This document shows positions 34,325 to 44,930 of a stretch of DNA of 64,000 nucleotides, piece by piece. Location: positions 60,327,312 to 60,391,311 of the forward strand of contig NC_052351.1 of NCBI RefSeq assembly GCF_009727055.1, in the 5' to 3' direction. Position numbers and translations under genes: made by a program. The notes under the pieces are model-generated. The model did not search any database and had not been told where the DNA came from. It saw only the letters and a program-made list of their open reading frames with translations. The stretch comes from Benincasa hispida. Its lineage: Eukaryota; Streptophyta; Magnoliopsida; Cucurbitales; Cucurbitaceae. How positions within the stretch are numbered: the first letter of the stretch is position 1; every line of letters starts with the position of its first letter.

Positions 34325-34495
34325 ATTCATTTTTCTATATTTAAAAACGACCCTAGAAATAATCCCATGTTTTAATTGAATTAGTTTAAAGTTCGTCTAA
34401 CATAACCAACCTAAATATAATTAAATTGGTTATAGTATATATCTCGATAAAAATTAATTGATCTTTTAGATTTTAGCAGCTAGATTTAATGAGTT

Positions 34496-34527
<32 letters not shown>

Positions 34528-35244
34528 TATAGTTTCATTTTTCCTTTCTAAATTTAGGATTAAAAACACTTTTGGTCCTTCAACTTTTTTTTTAAAGTAA
34601 CATAGTCTTTAAATTTTAGTTGGTAACCATTAGTCCTTGATCAATTCTATAACGATATATTCCCCACTATAAATATTACATCCAATCGTTCCTTAAACTT
34701 TCAATATTTTTCTTAATAAGTCTCTAAACTTTAAAGATGTCTAATTGATTTATGACAAACTTCATTCTATGTAACAACTTTAGACAACATATTTAAAAAT
34801 AAATTAAAATTAACTATCTTAGGTTGAAAAAAATCACTCACTTCTATCACAAGAATAAATAAAAAAATAATAGAGAATTTAAAAGAAAACAATAAACCTA
34901 GGAAACACAAAAATTAACGTGGAAAACCACAACCCACCAAAAAGAAATTCACTATGTAAAAAGTTGTTACAATTACACATAATGATTCTCTCATTGATCT
35001 CAAAATAAGAGCACTCTCTCAAAACTTTTATACTACTCACACCCTTTAATCTCACTCTTAAACTAGATAATACATAAAGGAAATTAAGCTTAACTTGTTT
35101 TTAACTAGAACAATCGAAAACCAAAAGCATAAGTTATTTTTATAGTGCTTTGAGCTCATGACTTCCTTTAACTTTTTCCATGTGAGACAACTACACTTCT
35201 GATATTTTGTCAAAACCCAATATTTTAGACCTAAAATTTAATTT
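34325..35244. other. AT-rich spacer with TA microsatellite
   Basis: (AT)n at 34497-34530. The stretch 34560-34750 (TAAACTTTCAATATTTTTC, AGTCTCTAAACTTTAAAG) belongs to a low-complexity dispersed repeat also seen near 7540 and 43500. No gene. Confidence 0.45.
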
Positions 35245-35345
35245 GTAGTTAATTGAGTTTTTTTAGTACGATAGAGGGCAAGAGAATTCAAACCGTAGAT
35301 TTCTTAGTCACTAATACATACTATATGTTAGTTGAACTATATTTG
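35245..35345 (-). repeat. SINE-like element
   Basis: On the minus strand: ATATAGTTCAACTAACATA (A-box region), GGTTTGAATTCTC (B-box), then GTACTAAAAAAAC tail. The same arrangement as 31790-31895 in the opposite direction. Confidence 0.5.
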
Positions 35346-35645
35346 TTTTTCATGTTTAATTGAGCCTTAAACTTTTCAGCTGGTACATAATAAATATGTT
35401 GTTTTTTTTTTTTTTTTTTAGAAAAAAGAGCTGAATGGGTTGAGGACTTATTGTATACAAAATAAAATTATATATACAATAGAAGATTTAAAATTTATTA
35501 TTATTTTTTTTTTATTGACAATCGAAACGGTAAGAGTGTATTAGTTACAAAATTAAAAATTCAAATATTTATTAAAAAATTTAAAGTACAAACACCATAT
35601 AGACACAAATATTTTTTTAAGTACAATATAGACACAAATCAATTA

Positions 35646-35947
35646 AGGGTCTATTTGATTTTTTTTTTTTTTTTTTTTTTTTTTTGAAAATTAAGCATAT
35701 GGATATTACTTTCACCTCCAAATTTCTTCCTTCATTATCTACTTTTCACTAATAATTTTAAAAACCAAGTCAAATTTTGAGAATTATGAAAAGTAACTTT
35801 CAAAAAATGTTTTTTGGAATTTGGAATTTAGCTAAAAATTCAATCATTATACTTAAAAAGATGCAAATCATTGTAAGAAACGTTGATATAAAATAGACTT
35901 AATTTCAAAAACAAAAATAAAAATCAATGGTTGTCAAACGGTGCCTA
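35646..35947. repeat. Foldback MITE family A, copy 5
   Basis: The best-preserved copy: GGTCTATTTGATTTTT at the left, TTGTCAAACGGTGCC at the right, with inside TTTCACCTCCAAATTTCTTCC, AAAAACCAAGTCAAATTTTG, GATGCAAATCATTGTAAGAA and ATAGACTTAATTTC. A T run of about 27 lies near the left end. Confidence 0.65.
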
Positions 35948-36569
35948 AACTTGTAACTTAAGCTAATAGAAAACATACACCTTTGACATAAAGTTTTTAA
36001 TATTTTATAATTCCTCACATTTTTAGAAGGCAAAGATTTGTAAAGATGTTCAATTCTAACATTTTTTGAAAATAACAAAACAACAACATTTGGCTAATAA
36101 GTTTCAAATATACATTATAATTACAATAAGTTTTTAAAAAACATTAGAGGGTGTTTGATAAATGGGTATGAGTTGAGTTGAGTTGGTGGGTATTTATTAC
36201 CCATGTTTGTTAAGCCTATAAAGAAAATCTACGGGTTATTAAAATCCCCTTTTTTACCCATCAAAACTCTCCTTTTTTATCCCCTCAAAACTAGGACTTT
36301 TTGTTTTCAAAACTTATTATATTAGAGAAATATTAGACCTTTTATATTAGAGAAATATTGTTGTTTTGCTAGAAGTCGAGGTTGAGGATTGGATTAATGT
36401 AGAGGTCGAACATTGAGAACTCGACAAACAAAGAAAAACTTGGAAACAATATGTATATTATGGTTGTCGTAGGTTGAAGTTTCGACATACATAACTTGAC
36501 AAACAAAGAAAAACTTGGAAACAATATGTTATAAGGGTTGTACATAAGTTGAAACTTCAAACCCTGGAC

Positions 36570-38060
36570 AAGTGAAATCTCGCTAATTTTGTGATGAGGA
36601 TCTCGCTCTAGAAGGAAATCTCGCTAATTTTATGATGAGGATCTCGCTCTAGAAAGAAATCTCGTTAGAAATGTGGGCTGAATCTCACTAATTTTGTGAT
36701 GAGGATCTCGCTCTAGAAGAAAATCTCGCTAGAAATGTGGGCTGAATCTTGCTAATTTTGTGATGAGGATTTCGCTCTGGAAGTAAATCTTGCTAGAAAT
36801 GTGGGCTGAATCTCCCTAATTTTGTGATGAGGATCTGAAGAAAAATCTCGCTAGAAATGTAGGCTGAATCTCGCTAATTTTGTGATGAGGATCTCGCTCT
36901 AGAAGGAAATCTCACTAGAAATGTGGGTTGAATCTCGCTAATTTTGTGATGAGGATCTCGCTCTAGAAGTAAATCTCGCTAATTTTATGATGAGGATCTC
37001 GCTCTAGAAGGAAATCTCGCTAGAAATGTGGGCTGAATCTCGCTAATTTTGTGATGAGGATCTCGCTCTAGAAGGAAATCTCGCTAATTTTTGTGATGAG
37101 GATCTCGCTCTGGAAGGAAATCTCGCTGAGAAATGTGGGCTGAATCTCGCTAATTTTGTGATGAGGATCTCGCTCTAGAAGGAATCTCGCTAATTTTGTG
37201 ATGAGGATCTCGCTCTGGAAGGAAATCTCGCTAGAAATATGGGTTGAATCTCGCTAATTTTTTATGAGGATCTCGCTCTAGAAGGAAATCTCGCTAGAAA
37301 TGTGGGCTAAATCTAGCTAATTTTGTGATCAGGATCTCGCTCTAGAAGTAAAATCTCGCTAATTTTATGATGAGGATCTCGCTCTAGAAGGAAATCTCGC
37401 TAGAAATGTGGGCTGGAATCTCGCTATTTTGTGATGAGGATTCTCGCTCTGTGGAAGAGAAATCTCGCTAGAAATATGGGCTGAATTCTCGCTAATTTTT
37501 GTGATGAGGATCTCGCTCTAGAAGGAAATCTCGCTAGAAATGTGGCTGAATCTCACTAATTTTGTGATGAGGATCTCGCTCTAGAAGGAAATCTCGCTTA
37601 TTTTTGATGAGGATCTCGCTCTGGAAGGAAATCTCGCTAGAAATATGGGTTGAATCTCGCTAATTTTTTATGAGGATCTCGCTCTAGAAGGAAATCTCGC
37701 TAGAAATGTGGGCTAAATCTAGTAATTTTGTGATCAGGATCTCGCTCTAGAAGTAAATCTCGCTAATTTATGATGAGGATCTCGCTCTAGAAGGAAAATC
37801 TCGCTAGAAATGTGGGCTGAATCTCGCTAATTTTGTGATGAGGATCTCGCTCTGGAAGGAAATCTCGCTAGAAATGTGGGCTGAATCTCGCTAATTTTGT
37901 GATGAGGATCTCGCTCTAGAAGGAAATCTCGCTAGAAATGTGGGCTGAATCTCACTAATTTTGTGATGAGGATCTCGCTCTAGAAGTAAATCTCGCTAAT
38001 TTTATGATGAGGATCTCGCTCTAAAGGAAATCTCCCTATAAATGTGGATCTCGCTCATGA
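36570..38060. repeat. Tandem array, about 63 bp unit of three ATCTCGCT words
   Basis: Full units read AATCTCGCTAGAAATGTGGG, then CTGAATCTCGCTAATTTTG, then TGATGAGGATCTCGCTC, then TAGAAGG. I count roughly 25 occurrences of the GATGAGGATCTCGCTCT segment. Some units lack the first or second third, giving alternating 42 and 63 bp periods. Base changes include GATCAGG variants and small indels. There is no open frame across it. Confidence 0.95.
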
Positions 38061-38061
38061 A

Positions 38062-38101
38062 GAGGATCTCGCTCATGAAGATCCTCATGAGCGAGATCCT
38101 C
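38062..38101. repeat. Perfect hairpin at the right edge of the array
   Basis: GAGGATCTCGCTCATGA (38062-38078) and its exact inverted copy (38085-38101) are separated by 6 nt and followed by a T run. It carries the array word ATCTCGCT on both strands, so the array appears to terminate in an inversion. Confidence 0.9.
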
Positions 38102-38298
38102 ATTTTTTTTTTATGGAAATATGTTATTTCTATTTACTTGAGTAAATATTTTACTTGACTTTACTACCAACGTGGCTATTACTTACTTTTCAACTAACAC
38201 TCAAATTAATTTTACTCTTTAATTAATGAGGTTAAATTAATTTCACTCTTTAATAAATGCACCCAACTCTCTCCAACACCACTTCTTTCTCCCTCTTC

Positions 38299-38307
38299 TA
38301 TTTATAG
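38299..38307 (+). promoter_or_regulatory. Possible TATA box of the transposon gene
   Basis: TATTTATAG is followed by a CT-rich leader with repeated ATTTCCACTGTC-type segments, and then by a candidate donor GGTATGC near 38414. Position and composition suit a promoter of the Myb/SANT gene, but this is inference. Confidence 0.3.
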
Positions 38308-38764
38308 ATGACTTCCCACTCATACGTTTTATATTTCCACGGTCTTTCTCCCACTATATTTCCACTGTCTTTTTCCACGTTTCATATTTCCACTGTTTTT
38401 CTCCACTAAAAAAGGTATGCTTTTGTTTGTTACTCTTTAGTTCAATTTACTTTTTTTGTTGTTTACTTCTTATTCAATTTATTTTATTTTATTTCTAATC
38501 TAACTATCATTTATTTGTGTTTCTTATGGGGCCAACTAATTGCACAAATCATTCCTAATTAGTTTGAGAAGGTTTGTTATTTTTGAGGTTCGGAGTATCT
38601 CTCTTTTTTTTAGGACTTATTTTTTTTTATTTTTTTTTTATGGAAATATGTTATTTGTTAATTGTTGGTCACATTTTTTTTGAAATACTAGTTCACAAAT
38701 TTTTTTATTAATGGTTGGCGACATTATATTTTTTAATCTGATACTTTCAAATTTTTTATGAATT

Positions 38765-39067
38765 ATGGGGAATAGTACTATTATGAATTTTTTTTATCTA
38801 ATAAATAAGTTCATTTCAATGGGTGAAAAACAATGGAATCTCGCTCATGAGGAGAATCTCGCTCATGAGGGGGATCTCGCTCATGGAAATTTTAATTATT
38901 CAATGTTCATTGCTTACTTTTCTTTTACTATTGAATGGAATTTAATTATGGAACATTCCAAGTATGTCATGAAAATGTTTTGTGCCAAGACTCTGTGTGA
39001 ACAAGTTAAATTGGAACATATAATTTCAGCAGTTTATCCTTTGTTTGTGCATGTGTTTAATTTATAG
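38765..39067 (+). CDS. Unrecognised 100-codon frame, ATCTCGCTCATGAG repeats
   Basis: The frame lies between the array and the Myb/SANT pseudogene. Three copies of the word ATCTCGCTCATGAG (38838-38885) encode NLAHE/DLAHG repeats; the rest is hydrophobic or mixed with no recognised domain. It is more likely leader or intron sequence of the transposon gene than a protein. Confidence 0.15.
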   Translation: MGNSTIMNFFYLINKFISMGEKQWNLAHEENLAHEGDLAHGNFNYSMFIAYFSFTIEWNLIMEHSKYVMKMFCAKTLCEQVKLEHIISAVYPLFVHVFNL

Positions 39068-39104
39068 CATCTTTTTCATTCAACAAACATATGCATGCAA
39101 CATA

Positions 39105-40084
39105 ATGGCAAGTAATGGTAAGAGGTCTAAACAATATGGTCGAAGGTGGGGGACGCTAAGTTGGTAGAAGCTCTATTGTATTTGGTGGAGACCGTTGGAG
39201 GTCCGATAATGGGACATTTCGACCAAGATACACTACAAACACTTGGAGCGAATTCTGATGAAAAAGTGCCCGGGTGCGCACTGAATCAGAACACCATTGA
39301 GTGCAGGTTTGAGGAGTCTGAAGAAACAATACAACGCAGTATCAAAGATGTTAAGTCAGTCGGGGTTCGGCTGGAATGAGGAGTTCAAATGTGTCCAGGT
39401 CGAGAGGGAGATTTTCGATCTTTGGGTTCGGGTAAGATTCTAGAAAGAAAAATGTACGAATACGTGTTATAATATAAATATTAATAATGTGTATGTGTAT
39501 CAATGCAGAGTCATCCCAATGCGAAGGGGATATGGAACAAGCCATTCCCACATTACGATGACCTCTCCACCGTATTTGGGAAAGACAGAGCAGTAGGGCA
39601 ATCAAGTGAGGACCTATACATGATGGCGACGAATGCATTCAGAGAGTTTGAAGATGAGATTCGACTTGGATCACAGGACTGTCACACCCCTGAGGTTCAC
39701 TAAACAGAATCATCATTAAATCAAGATGAAATAGATGAAGAGCCAGCAAAGCAATTTACAGGTAGAGCGAGTGTACATGCTGAGTCATCTCGAGGCAGTA
39801 AGAGGAAGAGGTCATCATTCCAAGTTGAAATGATCGACATCATGAGATCGACTGTTGAAATGCAGAGCACACACATGGGTAGACTTGCATCGTGGTAAAA
39901 GAAGAAGTATGAGCTGGAGTTCGGGCGTCGGAAGGAAGTAGTAAATGCCATTTACAACATTGATGGCCTAGATGAGGATGATCAGGTCACCCTTATTGAC
40001 CTCGTTGTCACAGACATTCAGAAGACAGATTGCTTCCTTGCAGTACCAGAATATGCACGGAAGAGGTACTGCCTCCATTTCTAG
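39105..40084 (+). pseudogene. Myb/SANT-like transposon protein, broken, one intron
   Basis: The frame starts MASNGKRSKQYGRRWGT and continues, through stops at the Trp-rich start, after IL...CPGAH and elsewhere, into GLRSLKKQYNAVSKMLSQSG, FGWNEEFKCV and EREIFDLWV, the helix pattern of the Myb/SANT-like (Myb_DNA-bind_3) domain of PIF/Harbinger accessory proteins and related plant genes. A phase 0 GT-AG intron lies at 39432-39508. Exon 2 has SHPNAKGIWNKPFPHYDDLS, an acidic region, a basic GSKRKRSSFQVEM segment and a C-terminal helix ending RKRYCLHF. In-frame stops occur in both exons, so no full protein is made. In active families this protein binds the terminal repeats and recruits the transposase. 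Confidence 0.85.
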
Positions 40085-40669
40085 GAAGAAACATGTAGAC
40101 TGACCACACCCCTATATTTTGTTTATAGTTCTTTTGGATAACAGCAAATGGACAATGGACTGTCATGTCGAAAAGAATGATAACTTTTGCATACTTGAAA
40201 ACATGTACTTTTTGTGTTTGTAAATATAATAATATTATAAGTATCGAAAAGAACATATATTTTGTGATTTTTTTTGGATATATACACATACAAACATTCA
40301 ATATGAAATATATATACCTTCAATATATATACAAACATTCAATATATATACATACAATATACAATATACCAATTAATTGAGCAGCAATATGAAATATATT
40401 TTGTTGTTATGTTTTACCGATTGAAGAGAATTAGAATTATTACAGTTTTTGAAAAGAATATATGAAAAATAATCTATTATGTTCTACAAATTGAGAAAAA
40501 AATTGAGATTATCCAGTTTATGTCATAAATGATTTGAGAAAATACATATATATTTGAAAATTAATCAACAATAGTAAAGCATAAAACTAAAAAAATAAAA
40601 GAATGAAATAAAAAACAAACAGAAAAAAATAAAATTAATCTCATTCACAAAAAAACTGCATCAGATCCT

Positions 40670-40860
40670 TCAACTCAACTCAACTCAACTCTGCACAACA
40701 ACACAGACAATAATTACCAACTTAACTCAACTCTGCACAACAAACACAGACAATAATTACCAACTCAATTCAACTCTACACAACAAACACAAACAATTTA
40801 ACTCCCCAGATAATATAACTCTCCAGATAATAATTACCAACTCAACTCAACTCAACTCTC
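40670..40860. repeat. Subterminal repeats of the Harbinger-like element
   Basis: Three to four units of about 53 bp: CAACTCAACTCTGCACAACA, ACACAGACAATAATTACCAA. The AACTCAACTC word is the inverse of GAGTTGAGTT at the left end (36171-36186) and may be the transposase or Myb binding site. Confidence 0.8.
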
Positions 40861-40890
40861 TACTTTTATCATATACCAAACACACCCTTA

Positions 40891-41514
40891 ATAATAATAA
40901 TAACTCCTAGAAAATGGGTTCAAAAAAAATAAGACAAGTATCAATTTATATAAAATTTGGAGGTCGTATCAATTTAAACTTTAAACTAATTATTGAATCA
41001 ATTTAGATTCTTGAACTTTGAAAGTTTAAATTGATACAATCTCAAAATTCAAGATTTAAATTGATGCAATTATTAGTTTAAGATTTAAATTCAAAACATC
41101 TTGAAATTTAGAGATATAAATTGATATTTGCCCTAAAAAATACTACTCCACTTATAACAACCTAATCGTTTTGTTGAAATAATCTAGGTTAAAAATTCTC
41201 ATGAAAGAAAATAGTTGAGTTCGATCCCATAATTTTTTTTCACAAACATCGTAGGTCTAATATTTTTCAAAACCATATCCTATAGTTGAAATTGATGTTT
41301 TTTTTCTCAATAATTTTGGTTAGATAAACATTGTCTTGGAGCTAAGGTCTAAATCTACTTCTATTCTGGTCCAATATTTGTTGATCCAAGTCAGAGACTA
41401 GAGGTAGATGTCTTTTCTAAATTTTTAATAAATCCATCTATGTTTACACCAATTGAAAAAAAAATCCATCAGTGGTAATGTAAAAAATAGACCCCAGTTA
41501 ATTACTTTTGTTAT
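40891..41514. other. AT-rich spacer
   Basis: Low-complexity repeated phrases such as TTAAATTGATACAAT (40960-41110). No gene recognised. Confidence 0.4.
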
Positions 41515-41912
41515 TGTTTACCTATTTTCCGTAATCGTAATGAGATGTAAAACCTGCTTTGAAATTTGTAATGAAAATCGTATAATCCAATTGATGAATG
41601 AAGGGTGTTCAATCTAATTGTGATTGAAAATTACGTAGGATCCACTACCTTTACAATTACCGTTATCGTTACCATTACAAATATTATTGCAGTATGAAAT
41701 TTATGAATTTGCCACATATATTGTTACATTTACCGTTATTGTTAAGTAATAACGGTAACGATAACGGTAACAGTAAAATGTAACGGATTCATTATTCTAG
41801 ATAAACACAATTAAAAGCAATCCAATTATGTTTGCGGTTCAAACCTATTACGATTCACCCATCAATGAAATCTCATTCCGGTTACACCAATTTTCATTAC
41901 GATTTAGTAAAC
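41515..41912. repeat. MITE family C, copy 2
   Basis: Starts GTTTACCTATTTTCCGTAATCG and ends CATTACGATTTAGTAAAC, an imperfect terminal inverted repeat. Colinear with 20811-21187. The centre has inverted GTTACCGTTATC/GATAACGGTAAC repeats. Confidence 0.7.
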
Positions 41913-42299
41913 GTAGCCTCAATCCTAAGACTACAAACAAAGTCTACATTGATCCAACTTCAATAGTTTTTTTAACCCAACCCTAAAGATGCAACCTAAC
42001 TCCTTGTCAAGCTAAGTCATTCACTTTCATTAAAAAATTAAAATATATTGCAGCCTTGAAGATCAAAATGTGGTATGAGTGAAATAATTAAGAATATTTA
42101 TGGTCAAATGCAAGCGTACATTGTCAACAAATAGTAATATGGAAAATATTCCAAATATCGTATCTTAAGAGACTATTTTTGTAATTTAAGTTTTTTTTTT
42201 TTTAAGAAAGAGCTTTTTGATGAAAACAAGTGGTAAACAATAAAATGAATAGTGTTTAGGTTGTTTTCAAATAATAAAAATAAACAATAATAGATAACA

Positions 42300-42735
42300 A
42301 GGAATTCAAGTCAAGTTTCAACCCATGGATAAATTTTCTTAAGTATAGTAGATGAAAGAAACACTAAAATATAATGTTGTAAATGGATAGAGAATGAAAA
42401 AATGAAAAAAAAAAAAAAGAAAAAAAAAACGAGTGGTCATTCGCCCAAAACGGCCACTCTAATAAAAAATTATGACCAAAATATGAATTGTGGGTTTTAA
42501 AGAAGCGGGACAGTGTCGCCCATGCGGTTTTTATGCCTCTTTTTGCCCTAGTTCTCCACTTTTCATCAACTTTGACCCATTCTCTTGCCCTCGGTCAAAC
42601 TTTGACCTATTATAGGATACTTTTATCATTTTAATCTCAAAATAGCCCATTCTGATCCAAAAGCTCGATTTCTTATAATTAAACATAATAAAGCATCAAC
42701 GAATATAAATTAACAATAAAACTAACAAAATTAAC
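42300..42735 (-). repeat. Gypsy LTR fragment (truncated)
   Basis: Colinear with the split gypsy LTR at 46965-47062 plus 58727-58960: TGGTCATTCGCCCAAAACGG, GTGGGTTTTAAAG, GCCACTTTTCATCA-like and TAGCCCATTCTGATCC blocks, then ATAATAAAGCATCAACG. It probably derives from the 3' LTR of the deleted element at 43000-46040. Edges not defined. Confidence 0.6.
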
Positions 42736-43020
42736 ATATTAGATTCATTAGTAGAAACTTTTTAGCACATCCTTTGTAAGGCCAAATCTTTTCATCCCTT
42801 ATGTCTGCAAGCCACATCCAATTCAAAATTCAGAAACTGACCTTAGATTTAGCAAAGTTTGTCTAGTTTTTCTCCTACTCTAGCTCATACACCAATCATC
42901 AATCATCAAGCAATCAAAAAGATCAAATATCAACTAAGGTGCCCGAAATAACACACTCAAGGGGAGGGGTGCACCTATGAAGGGCGAGGGTGTCTTTTTA
43001 CATATATATATATATATATA

Positions 43021-43058
43021 CTGTCTCTTATACACATCTAGATGTGTATAAGAGACAG
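43021..43058. other. Nextera junction adapter, copy 3 (artefact)
   Basis: CTGTCTCTTATACACATCT plus AGATGTGTATAAGAGACAG, as at 21279 and 21341, again directly after a (TA)n run (42998-43020). Retained library adapter at an assembly gap. Confidence 0.95.
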
Positions 43059-44930
43059 GTATATTATTTTATTATTAAATATAAAAATATTTATTTATAA
43101 ACGGTATATATGTTAAAGTGTGCCCCTCTAGTGGTGGTGGTGAGTCTCTATGAACTTGGCGATCGAAGTTTGAGACTACAAGGAGGCATTTGTTTTTTCT
43201 TTTTTTTTTTTTTGGAAACTAATTTTTGTTGCTTAAAATTTCATATATATTTGTATAATAGCTTAAAAGACTTCATCAATTTTTATTTTTTTTTTCACAT
43301 ATGTTCATATTTATTTACAAATATTTTTTAATTTTAAGCTTATTTGGTAACTATTTAGTTATTGATTTTTAATTTTTGAAAAGTAAGGCATATAAATACC
43401 ATTTTCATAAATAAATTTTTTACTTTGTTATTTACTTTACCATTATTTTAAGATTACATTCAAGTCATTACAAGTTTAACTCTTAGTTTTTAACATTATG
43501 TCTAATAAATATCTAAACTTTTAAACTTAACTTTAATAATTCCCTAAAAAATATCTAATAGATATATAAACTTTCAATTTAGTATCTAAAACTCTTATAA
43601 AATATTAAGAATGCTTAAAAATTAATCGTAGTATTAGATAACAAACTATTTTTGTTTCCAATTGAATCTCACAATTTCAATTTTATAGCCAATAGTTACA
43701 TTCCAAAAAAAAAAAAAAAAAAAGTTTGGTACTACATAGTAGACACACTAATCGAGTTGTCAATGATCTAGTTTATATTCTTTAGAATTCAAGAACTATA
43801 TATGATACAAATTTTGATGTTAATGAGCTAAAGATTTTAACCTTATATAAAGTTGTGCTCGTAACATGAAATTCTGAATCTGCCACTTTTCATATGTCAG
43901 TTAGTTATGATCGTTTTGACGATATTATATGATTTGAATATTATATCGATGCATCTAAAATTATATTTATATAAACTTGTGTTCTTCTACATAAAGTCTT
44001 GGATCTGCAACTGCTCAAGAGTACCCTAAACTTATATATATTTAAATTAGAGGCATTAGTTTTCACATTCACTTTAGGGACTTTTACCTAGAATTTTTAT
44101 GGACGTCCTAATTGATCATAGCAAAGAAAACTCTTTTTACCCCTATCCATGCATACTCATTACAAGTTTACATATATTTTTTCAAATGGTTATTTTAATA
44201 TTCTTCTGTCGGCTCATTTTTTTAGCATAATTAATCATTTTTTAGCAAACAAATAAAACTTTTTTTCTTTCTCCTTAATCTAACATTACAAACTATCATG
44301 CAAGACAACTTTGTAACTAGTGGGGCTTTCAAGATGGTAACCAAATAAACTCCAATTAATTCCTCGTTCAGTTAATGTTACTCAAATTAAAGTGACTACA
44401 TGCTCAAATATATAAGGAACTTAAAAGATAACTCAACTCAAGAATAGTTATCCTATTTCCATAGCAGATCATCTAACAAGGAAATCAAAATAACTTATAG
44501 TCATTCATAATTAATACAGACTTATAGAATATCTCTCATGATGCCACATCATCATATTTTCTTTCTCAAAATCGAAAAAAAAAATCCAAATTTTTAGCCG
44601 CTCAAAATGGTCATTTAATTAAATATTCACTTATAAGTTTTTTTCGTAATTAACATGCATAGCAAGAAAAAAACAAGCAAACAAGCAAAAGTATGCAATA
44701 CTTCCCCACCCAAATTTAGAAACATGATTTGTCATCAATGTAATTAGAAACAAAATAAAACACAAAGACGGAGCAAAATTGGCCGGATTATGAAGTGGAC
44801 CACGTGTCAAGTCTGCAAACCAATTCTTCATGTGAGGACTCCTGTGAAATAGACACTAGAAAAAGATAAGTCTGTCATGGAAGCAAATAATAATAATAAT
44901 AATAAAGAAAATATAGAAAATATAGAAAAT
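43059..44930. other. AT-rich region, no gene recognised
   Basis: A partial copy of MITE family A begins at 43343 (TTATTTGGTAACTATTTAG ... TTTGAAAAGTAAGGC). The rest may include the 3' non-coding part of the gypsy element. Confidence 0.35.

Larger units (their letters stand above)
36147..40887. mobile_element. PIF/Harbinger-like DNA transposon, 4.7 kb
   Basis: Terminal inverted repeats GAGGGTGTTTGATA (left) and, read inward, GGGTGTGTTTGGTA (right) match at 11 of 14 positions. Both ends abut the trinucleotide TTA (36144-36146 and 40888-40890), the target duplication typical of PIF/Harbinger. Subterminal GAGTTGAGTTGAGTTG repeats occur inside both ends in inverted orientation. Inside lie a large ATCTCGCT tandem array (36570-38040), a candidate promoter near 38300 and a broken Myb/SANT-like gene (39105-40084). 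Autonomous members encode a DDE transposase plus such a Myb/SANT protein; no transposase frame is seen, so this copy is non-autonomous. Confidence 0.82.

Noticed and set aside
36570..38060. Regular repeats that could suggest a CRISPR array
   Set aside because: The units are contiguous tandem repeats without unique spacers, lie inside a plant DNA transposon, and have no cas genes.
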